Assembly: GCA_019448385.1 (NCBI GenBank)
Contig: JAGTXO010000018.1
Span: 682,001 to 746,000, forward strand
DNA: 64,000 nucleotides
DNA from: Diacronema lutheri
Taxonomy: Eukaryota; Haptophyta; Pavlovophyceae; Pavlovales; Pavlovaceae
Reading direction: 5' to 3'
Below are positions 1-8,548 of the stretch, piece by piece; the first letter of the stretch is position 1, and each line of letters begins with the position of its first letter. The translations under genes and the position numbers were made by a program. The notes under the pieces are model-generated. The model ran no database searches, was not told the DNA's origin, and was given only the letters and a program-made list of their open reading frames with translations.

Positions 1-586
1 CGACCCTCCTCCCTCCCTACGCCCACACCCGCGGTGGCGGCGCGGACGCTGCGCTGGGACGCGCGCATTTCCGCCTCGCGCGCGCGCGGACCGGGGGCGC
101 GCTCACCCGAGATGATGATGACAGCGCTTATTGGAATTACCGTCCGAGGGTTTACTCGATGGCGAAGCCTACGCTGGCACCAGTCTGAGTCTCGTGGACC
201 CGCGTGCGCCCTCCACCTCTGGCCAAACCCCCCCCCCCCCCCCCCCCCCCATCCCCCCCCCACCCCCCTTCCTTTCCCCACTCCTCCTCGCACCTGCGCG
301 CATCGCGGACGAATGCAGTGCGCTCGCGCAGCGCTCCTGGCGTGCGGCTCACCCTCGCCCGCTCCGCCCCTGCGCCTCGCGCCGCCAACCAGTACAGGCG
401 ATGGCCGCCGACAAATTTAGCGATTGACCGGCGCTCACTCGCGCATCCCTGCTTTCGCACACGCACAGCGCCGCGCGCGCGAGCCCCGCGCTGTACGTGC
501 GCGCGGCTCCTTCGTGGTCTGCTCCTCTGCGCGCTCGCGTGCGCATCTGCGCCCTCAGCTCGCCGTGCGACCCCAGCACAGGGCAG

Positions 587-617
<31 letters not shown>

Positions 618-867
618 GCGCGCCGTACAGTTTGCGGCACACGGGTCGCAGCCCACGGGTCGCAGGAGCGCCTCGCCTACGACCGAGATGGAATGCAGGT
701 GCCGGCACCTGCAAGCCGCACCGTCACAGTTCAATCAGGCAGGGACGTGCCTGAACCGCCAAACGGCGCGTTTCGTCGGTTGTGTGCTGATTTTAGCCCG
801 CCGCAACTCAGGCATATGAACTTTTTTAAAAGTATGGTAACAAATTCGGGTCGCTCATCAAGCGGCG
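1..867. other. Non-coding leader with two poly-C tracts
   Basis: No gene could be supported here. All open frames are Arg/Pro-rich and mutually overlapping, with no recognisable domain. Two long runs of C lie at about 229-250 and 590-617. The last 150 bases, richer in A and T, precede the cyclin-like gene and probably hold its promoter. Confidence 0.5.
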
Positions 868-1884
868 TTGATGTCGCGCAATTCGATGCGCCAAACGCGG
901 TCGCTGCCGCACACCACGCTTGCGCACAGCGCGTCCGTCGCGCTCGGGCTCTCAGACCTAGGCCGGAGCTGCAAGTGGGAAGCGCTCCTGCTCTCGCGAT
1001 GCCTCCGCTACGAGCAGGTGGAGCGTGGGATCGCCGCTGCGCTCGCGACGCACCTGGCGCCGTGGGTCGAGTGCTACGGTTCGATGGGTGGCTTCAGCGA
1101 GGCAAACGCACTGGAGACCCTGGTCGTGCTGCGCCGCCAACTCGATCTCGACGACCCTGTCCTGATTTGCGCCTTCATCTTCGTTGAGCGATGTATCCTC
1201 GCGGCCAACAATCGCACGCTCGTGACACCGTCCAACTGGGAGGCGTTGCTCGTCACCGCGACGTTGCTCGCGATGAAGGTGCGACGTGCGATCCCGCCTG
1301 CCGCCGAATCCCATGCGTGCATGCAAGCGCGTTTTGCTCTTGCCTTCGGCCACCTGCACGCCCACGCGCGTGCCGCTGCGCGCGTGCCGCGCCGACGCGT
1401 TCAGGTCGGGCTGGACGAGGACATGAACCTGCGCGCGTTCCGACACCAGCTGCGCAATCACTTTGACCTCGACGGGATCGCGCAGCTCGAGATCGAGATG
1501 TGCCTGCTCCTCCGATTCCGCCTGGTCATCACGTCAAAGGTGCGCCGCGCTCGCGTTGCCCGCGCCTTCGGCGCAGGCCTTCAGCGCTCACGCGGCTGCA
1601 TACGCGCACCTCGCGCTTCCCGGCAGCTGTTTTTCGACTACGAGGTCGCGCTTCATGATCTCGGGATGAGGCGCATCGAGGCCGACCGCTTGTGCCTGCG
1701 CGCGCCGCGAGTGCTGCGGCTCGAGCACGTTGCTTCGTCCACGTGCTCGCACTCTTACGCGACGCGCCACCCGAGGCGACGCGGACAGACGCAGCCGGTG
1801 ACGGTGACCAACGCGATGGCCAACTGCATTGGAATTGAGCTCAAGCTGACTCAGAAGGGGATGAGCTCACCATCCCACGCATAA
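868..1884 (+). CDS. Cyclin Y-like (PHO80/PCL-type) cyclin, 3 exons
   Basis: A regulatory cyclin, expected to bind and activate a PCTAIRE/Pho85-type cyclin-dependent kinase. The cyclin box is visible as an ELDLDDPVL-like helix (here RQLDLDDPVLICAF), an ERC helix, a TPSNWEALL stretch and LLAMK, then FDLDGIAQLEIEMCLLLRF, the order seen in cyclin Y. Two introns are inferred: 1279-1404 (126 nt, GTGCGA..CAG) and 1540-1626 (87 nt, GTGCGC..CAG). Both are multiples of three, so the frame stays open through them, but removing them restores cyclin Y spacing (LLAMK to VGLDED; VITSK to LFFDYEV). The spliced product is about 267 residues. The 3' end overlaps the convergent dehydrogenase gene by 34 nt, so the C-terminus is less certain. 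A paralogue lies at 21201-22691 with an intron at the same place. Confidence 0.85.
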   Translation: MMSRNSMRQTRSLPHTTLAHSASVALGLSDLGRSCKWEALLLSRCLRYEQVERGIAAALATHLAPWVECYGSMGGFSEANALETLVVLRRQLDLDDPVLICAFIFVERCILAANNRTLVTPSNWEALLVTATLLAMKVRRAIPPAAESHACMQARFALAFGHLHAHARAAARVPRRRVQVGLDEDMNLRAFRHQLRNHFDLDGIAQLEIEMCLLLRFRLVITSKVRRARVARAFGAGLQRSRGCIRAPRASRQLFFDYEVALHDLGMRRIEADRLCLRAPRVLRLEHVASSTCSHSYATRHPRRRGQTQPVTVTNAMANCIGIELKLTQKGMSSPSHA

Positions 1885-2750
1885 AGGTGGCCCGAATGCT
1901 CATCCTCGAGGCTCTCGATGATCTTGAGCATGCACTCCACGGAGAACTCGGGCGTAAAGAGCTTCTCCGGCCGCACACCTTTTTGAAAGGGCGCCGAGAG
2001 CGCGGTCGCGGTCGTGCCCGGGTGGAGCGCGACCGCGAGCACGCGCTTGCGCTTGAGCTCGATCGCCATGTTGCGCGTGGCCATGTTGAGCGCCGCTTTA
2101 GACATGCGGTAGCCCCACCAGCCGCCCAGCCGATTGTCGCCCACCGAGCCCACGCGCGCCGAGAGGTTGGCCACGATGCGGGGGCGGTCAGACGGCTTGG
2201 CCGCGAGCAGCTGCGCGAGGGCGCCAGTGAGCAGGACCGGCGCGACGGCGTTGAGCGCGTAGACGCGCTGCATCCATTCCGCATCGCACGCCGTGATGCT
2301 CCGCTCGGGCATCAGCTCGGGCGTGCTGCCGTGCAGGATGCCTGCGCAGTTGATGAGCAGGTCGACGCGGTCGGTAAGAGCGCCAATCGCAACCGCCGCG
2401 CTGCCGATTGAAGGCTGCGTGCACAGGTCGACGCCGACGCCGTGCACGCGCCCAGGGTAGCGCTCGCTGAGCGCGCGCAGCGCCTCCGCGCGCTCCGGCT
2501 GCCGGCTGAGCGCGACGACGCGACCCTGAGAGCGTTCGAGCAGCGCCGTGCAGAACTGCAGGCCGATCCCCTGCGACGCGCCCGTGACGACGAACACGGC
2601 GCGCGGGTCGGCCAACCGCTCAACGCTCGCGGTGTTGGGCTTGAGCGAGAGCGCGCTCGGCCCCGCCTGAGAGCTCATCGACAGCGCCAGCTGCCGCGCC
2701 TGCGGCGCGCGGCGGACGTGAGAGAGCATCGACACGACGCACGAGAACAT
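1851..2750 (-). CDS. Short-chain dehydrogenase/reductase
   Basis: An NAD(P)-dependent oxidoreductase of the classical SDR family; the substrate cannot be read from sequence. The 299-residue protein has the dinucleotide-binding TGASQGIG motif at residues 56-63, NCAG at 134-137, and a complete catalytic triad Ser197, Tyr214, Lys218 (YRMSK). The single exon fills the family's usual ~250-residue core. The first ~45 residues are extra and basic (HVRRAPQARQ), which could be a mitochondrial or plastid presequence; a start at the internal Met25 is possible. The sequence around HPG and the short C-terminus resembles the C-factor/sniffer-like SDR branch. It is convergent with the cyclin-like gene. Confidence 0.92.
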   Translation of the reverse strand: MFSCVVSMLSHVRRAPQARQLALSMSSQAGPSALSLKPNTASVERLADPRAVFVVTGASQGIGLQFCTALLERSQGRVVALSRQPERAEALRALSERYPGRVHGVGVDLCTQPSIGSAAVAIGALTDRVDLLINCAGILHGSTPELMPERSITACDAEWMQRVYALNAVAPVLLTGALAQLLAAKPSDRPRIVANLSARVGSVGDNRLGGWWGYRMSKAALNMATRNMAIELKRKRVLAVALHPGTTATALSAPFQKGVRPEKLFTPEFSVECMLKIIESLEDEHSGHLYAWDGELIPF

Positions 2751-3189
2751 TCCAAAGTGCGCGGGAAAAGCGATGGCGACAGAGCGGCGTTTACCTGGTC
2801 AACACTTGCGCGCGCGCGCCAATGGACCGCCGCGCCGCACCGTACGAGCAGCCAGTCAGTGCGCGCCGCGAGGTGCAACCTCCTTTCGGTGAGCCTTGCG
2901 CCCTTCGCCGGGCCGAGTGCTGCCCGAACCCGTTCGACGCAACAGCGGGGGCGCGAACGGGACGGTCATCCGCATGCTAATGGGCGACGGATCTCGAGGG
3001 GCGGCGGATCTCGAGGAGCTTTGCCGCCCCGAAGCGAGGGCGCGGGCGCGAAAGGCCAGCCGACGGGAAAGCTTGAGGAGCAACGAGGAGAGCATGCGCT
3101 GCTTTCGTCTCTGGGCTCTGGCCTCTGGCCAAGCTCACTCGAGCTGTCGGAAAGGCGCCTAGTCCCTTGACACCCAAAGTCCCTTCACA
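2751..3189. other. Intergenic spacer between SDR and repeat protein
   Basis: 439 bases with no supported gene. It must hold the promoters of the SDR (leftward) and the repeat protein (rightward). A near-tandem duplication GGATCTCGAGG occurs at about 2990-3017. No TATA box was recognised. Confidence 0.4.
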
Positions 3190-3747
3190 GTGACAGATCG
3201 AAAAGCGGCCAAACGCCCCAAAACCGCGAGAAAGTTGAGACAGACATCGATCGCATCCCAGGGCGGTCGGGCCGTGGGCGGGCCCGGCGTCGCCATGGCG
3301 AGGAGCACGAAAGGTGGCACGCCGGTGGTCTCTTTCACGCCGATAATTGCCGGGAAGGTGGCCACCGCCAGCCCCGGCATGGTCTCGCTCGTCGGCATCT
3401 CGGCGGGCGCCGTGTACACTGCGTCGCCCGCCCTGGTGCCGCTCACTGGTCTTGCGACGGCCAACCTGCTCACGGCCTCGCCCGGGCTCATTGAGGGTAT
3501 CGGAGCCTTCGTGGGCAACCTCGAACTCGGTTGTCCCGGCCTCATAGAGGTCTACGGCATCGACTCGCTCAACGTCTTCGTCATTTCGCCGCCCATCCTG
3601 ATCGCGGTCGAGGCGATTAGCGCGCTCGACTACGCGGTCGTTGACCCGACCGTGTTCGCCGCCGTCGGCATCGACACGCTGAACGCGTCGACCGTCGCGC
3701 CCACCCTCTTCGGCGTCTCTGGGTTTGGCCCGTACATCCCGCGATGA
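3190..3747 (+). CDS. Solenoid-like protein of seven 18-residue repeats, family unknown
   Basis: Not a family I recognise. After a basic 50-residue N-terminus the protein (185 residues) is almost entirely seven tandem repeats of 18-19 residues, with a Pro at the ninth position and a Gly-Ile/Leu near the end. Examples are AGAVYTASPALVPLTGLA, VGNLELGCPGLIEVYGID and TLNASTVAPTLFGVSGFG. An 18-residue period with alternating small and aliphatic residues suits a beta-helix (compare left-handed hexapeptide helices and bactofilins), which is inference. There is no clear signal peptide or membrane span. ATG 3295 (MARSTKGG) is an alternative start giving 150 residues and keeping all repeats. The repeats differ too much at DNA level for a recent expansion, so selection on the protein is likely. 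Confidence 0.75.
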   Translation: MTDRKAAKRPKTARKLRQTSIASQGGRAVGGPGVAMARSTKGGTPVVSFTPIIAGKVATASPGMVSLVGISAGAVYTASPALVPLTGLATANLLTASPGLIEGIGAFVGNLELGCPGLIEVYGIDSLNVFVISPPILIAVEAISALDYAVVDPTVFAAVGIDTLNASTVAPTLFGVSGFGPYIPR

Positions 3748-3984
3748 CGACGTCGCGTCGCGTACCTTCGTGGCCCGCTCGGATTGGATCTCAAGCGTGA
3801 CGGCGTGCGTGTACGCGCGCGACCCACCCCCCTAGAAAACGGACTGTCACATCGTCGTGCCATGCGCTGGCGCAACGTCTCGAACTCTTTCTGACTGTTG
3901 AAAGTGCTGTGTGAGCAAGTCGTTCTCGTTCTTGGCCTACGAGCATTGTTGACAACGCCTGTTGCATGGCGCAACGCCTCGCCC
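3748..3984. other. Short spacer downstream of the repeat protein
   Basis: Convergent intergenic region between the repeat protein and the plastid-targeted-like protein. The motif TGGCGCAACG(T/C)CTCG occurs twice, near 3868 and 3967. No gene is seen. Confidence 0.35.
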
Positions 3985-4461
3985 CTACAAGCTGCCCAAG
4001 TAGTCGTCCGCGGCGTTATTGTTCTCTGCGTCGATGTCTTCCACAACGTACGCGTCCTCGCCGTCGGCGTACGCGGCCAGATCGACCTCAAAGTCGATGG
4101 GCGTGGCCCGCTTCTCCTCGGGTGCACGATCCAGAGGGCGGGGCTCGGTCTGCGGATCGTCGAGATCCACCTCCTCGAAGCGGACGACGCTCGACTTGCG
4201 GCTGTCCTTGGCCGCCTTCGCCCTGCGCTCGCGCCACGCTTCGTACGACGCGCGCTGCGGGTCGATCAGGCGCGGCATCTTGAGGACGAGGTCGCTAAAC
4301 TCCTTGCTCAGGTCGCCATCGCTCACCTCTTGCAGCACGACACGGGTGCGCGCGGCGAGGCGCGAGCTGCGCGGCACGGCACCAGCCGAGCCGTGCCATG
4401 CGTGCGCGCATGGGGCGCACGCGCAGGCGAACACGGCTGCCACGGTCAGCGGCAGCCACAT
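3985..4461 (-). CDS. Acidic protein with signal plus transit-like presequence
   Basis: Function not recognised. The 158-residue product opens with a clear hydrophobic signal peptide (MWLPLTVAAVFACACAPC, cleavage near AHA) followed directly by a Ser/Arg/Ala-rich stretch without acids (HGSAGAVPRSSRLAARTR). That order is the bipartite plastid-targeting presequence of algae with secondary plastids; the residue after the cleavage site is Trp rather than the usual Phe. The mature part is short, charged and acidic at the C-terminus, with no domain I know. Its start codon is 61 bp from that of PSMG4 on the other strand, so the two probably share a promoter. Gene reality is fairly secure from codon use and the presequence. 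Confidence 0.7.
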   Translation of the reverse strand: MWLPLTVAAVFACACAPCAHAWHGSAGAVPRSSRLAARTRVVLQEVSDGDLSKEFSDLVLKMPRLIDPQRASYEAWRERRAKAAKDSRKSSVVRFEEVDLDDPQTEPRPLDRAPEEKRATPIDFEVDLAAYADGEDAYVVEDIDAENNNAADDYLGSL

Positions 4462-4522
4462 CCGAGCGTTCCCGCGCCAAAGGGCGTGGCTCTACGTTTC
4501 GGCCCTTTGGGGCACGATCAGC

Positions 4523-4885
4523 ATGGAGACGCTCGAGCGGAGCGTCGTCTTCAACGAGGAGCGCGCGGTGCATCTGCACGCGATTCGCATGGCTGAGAGC
4601 TACTACGCCTGGGCGGGCGACCAAGGCGGACGGATGGACGGCCTTGCGGTCGCCATCCAGACGCGCTTTGAGCAGATGCCCTCGTCGCGCGAGCTGCTCG
4701 ACACGGCGCGCGACAATGGTGCGGCGCGCGGGATGGCGACGCGCCTCGCCAAGCGGCTGCGCGCGCCGGTGTTCCTCAGCGTCAGTGTGGAGCCGCTGGA
4801 CGACGAGATTGCGCTCTTCGTCGAGCGCGAGCTGCTCAGCCTGCTCAGCAGCGGCACGGGTGGGCCTGGCGAGCGCAATGCTTGA
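4523..4885 (+). CDS. PSMG4: Proteasome assembly chaperone 4 (PSMG4/PAC4)
   Basis: Partner of PAC3 in the heterodimer that helps the alpha-ring of the 20S proteasome assemble. The 120-residue length matches human PAC4 (123). Family landmarks are visible in order: HLHAIRMAESYYAWAG (human HFHVMRLTDSLFLWVG), LAVAIQTRFEQMPSS (LAVAMCSRYDSIPVS), ATRLAKRLRAPVFLSVSV (AQRLARKTNKQVFVSYN) and a final ALFVERELLSLL. The open frame extends upstream, but the first plausible Met is at 4523, where similarity begins. Single exon, head-to-head with the plastid-targeted-like gene. No other proteasome gene is nearby. Confidence 0.88.
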   Translation: METLERSVVFNEERAVHLHAIRMAESYYAWAGDQGGRMDGLAVAIQTRFEQMPSSRELLDTARDNGAARGMATRLAKRLRAPVFLSVSVEPLDDEIALFVERELLSLLSSGTGGPGERNA

Positions 4886-4978
4886 CATGTCGCCCTCGTC
4901 GCCTACGTGCACTGTCGAAACCACTGGCGAAGCCGCCACGGTCTCAAGCGAGGACTGTGGGCGCGCGAGACTGGCGGC

Positions 4979-7150
4979 CTAGATGATTGCAAACATGCGC
5001 TTGAGCTTGATCACGAGCTGCCACTCGTCCTTGGACAACTCGTCCTTAAAGTTCTCCTTGAGCGCGTTGATCGACTCGCGCGTGAGCCGCGCGTAGAGGA
5101 GCGACGACGCGTTAAAATGCCGGCCAAACGTGACGTTGGTCGGGATGTCCACCTTGACCGCCGCGCTCTGGCCGCGCTTGAGGTCGTCGACCGGCTTCTT
5201 GTCCTTCTCGATCGACGCGACGCGCCCGAGGTCGAGCACCGTTGGACCTGGGCGTTGGGCGTGCGTGCCGGCTCGCGCGCGTGAGCAACAGGCGTGGCGC
5301 GCGCGGGCAGACGGCGCTGGTCGAGGGTGCGGCGGTGCGGTGCGGTGCGGCGGTGCGGCGCGGCGCGTACTGGTTCCCTCGGGGCTGCCTGCCGGCGGCG
5401 GGATGACGACGCACAGCGGCGTGCCCCTGCGCAGCACGCCCTCCTTGACCGTCATGCCGGCGACAAACGGGTCACCCGGCCCGCCTCGGTTGAAGATGAA
5501 CTCGGGGATGATCGACGCGATCACCGGGAAGGCCGCGACCAGCCGCGCCGCCTCCTGCTTGCGCGCCTTGACCTACGCACCCAGCACGCGCGATGGACGC
5601 GCGCCCGCCGCAAGAGTTGAAGAGGAGCGCGCGCGCGCGCGGCGCGCGTGGCGCACGCGCGCCGTACCTGCGCCATGTAGCTCGTGAATTGGTCGAAGAG
5701 GTGGTAGATGATCTTCGCAGTCATCACCTTGACCCCCAGGTCCTCGGCATGCTTCTCGGCATCCTTACTCACGGGCACGTCGAAAGCAAGGATGGTAGCG
5801 TACTCCGGCTTGTGCCGCTCGAGCTGCGTGGACGCGCGGATCACGTCCATCTTGTGCACGGGCCCGATGTTGATCGCGTGGACGGGGATGCTGCTCGACT
5901 TGAGGAACTCGAGCAGCGCCTCGAGCGAGCCGAGCGTGCTCGACATCGCGTACACGCCGTCGCCATCGCTCAGGTCCGAGACGGTCTTTGCGAGCTTCGC
6001 AAGGTCGACCATCACCTCCTCCTTGAGCACTTCGAGCTCGTCCTCGTCCTTTGGGTTGCTCGCGACGAGGAGCGCGCCGCCCGCGACGACCTTGTCCAGG
6101 TGGTTCGCCGAGATCTTGATGCCCTGCGCGCCGCGTATGAGCGCGTGGTGCGTGTAGTCCGACTTGACGCGCATCTCCTTGAGCGGCTGCGGCGTGAGCA
6201 GCGCGCGCACGGTCGTGACGATCGGCCCATTGAAGCCACAGAGCACGATCGTGTCGCCCTGCTTGAGCTGGCCGTTCGCGAGGATGATGTCGACCGTATG
6301 GCCCAGGCCCTCGACCACCTTCACCTCGAGCACCGTCGCCTGCGGCTCCTTGGACCACATGAGCCTGTTGACCATGTACGATTGCGACAGCATCACGATG
6401 AGCTGCAGCATGTCCGCGATGCCCTCGCCCGTGATCGCCGACGTGGGCACGATCGAGATGAACTCGCGGAAGTCGCTGTTCTTCCAGTACAGCTCCGCGT
6501 TGAGCCCCTGCTCGGCGAGCGCGAGCTTCGCCTTGGCCGCGCGGTCGTCAAACTCGGCGCGCACGTGCGCCGCCTGCGCGGCGAGCGACTCGCGGAAGGG
6601 CCGCCATGGCACCTCCTTCCAGTCGTACAGCCGGTCGACCTTGTTGAGCGCCACGACGAAGGGTGTCTTCTTCGAGCGGAGCATGTGCAGGCTCTCAATC
6701 GTCTGCGGCTCAAGGCCGTGCATGATGTCGATGACAAGGATGGCAATGTCGCAGAGCGACGAGCCGCGCGAGCGCAGGTTTGAAAAGGACTCGTGGCCGG
6801 GCGTGTCGATGATGAGCAAGCCAGGCACGGCGACTTGGACGGCAACGGGCGAGTCGGCGGCCATCGCCGCGGTCTGCGCGCGCAGCGTCTCGGCGGGGAA
6901 GAAGGAGGCGCCGATCTGCTGCGTGATCCCGCCCGCCTCGCCCGCCTGCACGTTGGTCCGCCGAATCTTGTCGAGCAGCTTGGTCTTGCCCGTGTCGACG
7001 TGGCCCATGATGCAGCAGATGGGAGAGCGTAGGTCGTCGGGCGAGCGCTCCTTGTTGTACCGCTCGATGCGCGCCGCGCGCGCCTTGCGCGCGCCGTCGA
7101 GTCGCGCCAGCCGCTCCGCCTCGCGCTTACGCTCGCGCTCGTCGTCCTCA

Positions 7151-7194
<44 letters not shown>

Positions 7195-8515
7195 CGATCC
7201 CGAGTCCGAGTCCGAGTCCGAGCCCTCCTCCTCGTCGTCCTCCTCCCCTCCCTCGCCCTCGCCGCTCGCTTTCCCCGCCTGCGCCCCCTCCGCCGTGGCC
7301 TTGAAGTTGAAAAGCTTGTCCAGCTTCGCCTCCTTCAGACGCTCAGCCTCCGCCTTGGCCGCGGAGGCTGCGAGCGTGTCGAGGCGCAGCGCGAGCTCGG
7401 CACGCGCGCGTCGCGCGGCGGCCTCCTCCTCGTCGCCATCGTCATGGTGAGAGCTCCCGTCGCGCTGCCGCGCGAGCTGCACCGCGTCGATGTCGACCGC
7501 CTCCCAGTCGTCCTCCGCGCCGTCGCCGTCACCGTCGCCGTCACCGTCGGCGTCGGCGTCAGCGTCACCGTCGCCGCCGGCGTCGCCGCTCGCCGCGCCC
7601 GTACGCTCGGCGTCGCCATCGCCATCGGCGTCGCGCTGCGCGTCGGCGAGCGGCGCGCCGGCCACGTCGTCCGCACCGTCCGCGCGCGCGCTCGCCGCGC
7701 CCTCCTTGCCCGCCTGCTGCTGCTGCTGCTGCCGCTGCTGCGGCGGCGCGCCACCCTTGCGCCTGCCCGCGCCGTACACGACCTTCTTGCGAGGCGCGTC
7801 CGCCGCGCCAGCGCCCGCGCCGTCGGCGCCACCGTCGGCGCCCTTGCCGAGCGGCAGGCCGCCCTGCGCGGCGAGCTGCGCGCGGAAGGCCTCGTCGCGC
7901 GCGCGCCGCTCGCGCTCCGTCTTTGAGAGGAGCAGGCCGGCAGCGCGCGCGGCCTCCTTCTTCTCCTTCTCCTTCTCCTTGGCGCGCCGTCGCTTCGCGT
8001 CGCGCCGCAGCCAGTCGGCGATGCCCGTGACGAGCGAGGCGACGAGGTCGGAGATGAGCGGCAGGTGCTCGAAGGCCACGCCCGCCAGCTCGCCCGACGC
8101 GCTCTTGGCTGCCACCTCGTCTCGCAGCACGTCGCAGCGCGCGCCCAGCTCGTGGATCTCAGCAGACGTGGCGGTCGAGTCGACCTTGGTGAGCGCGCGG
8201 TCGCCAAGGTTGAGCGCGTCGAGCTTCTTGATGCACGCCTTGGCGTCCTCGCGGATCGTCGCGATCTCCTCGTCGATCCGCTCGACGAGCCGGCGCCGCT
8301 CCTGCTCGGCCCTCATCCGCGCGACGGCGGCGGAGACGGGCTTGGCCTTGCCGCCCGCCTTCTCGCCGCCCGCCTTCTCGCCGTCCGCCTTCTCGCCGCT
8401 CGCCGCGCCGGCCGCCTTCTTCTGCTTGGCCCTAAGCTTCTTGCGCTGCGCCTTGGTCAGCCCGCCCTTGTCACCTCCGTCCTCCTCGTCCGCGTCGGCG
8501 TCGGCGTCGGCATCC

Positions 8516-8548
<33 letters not shown>

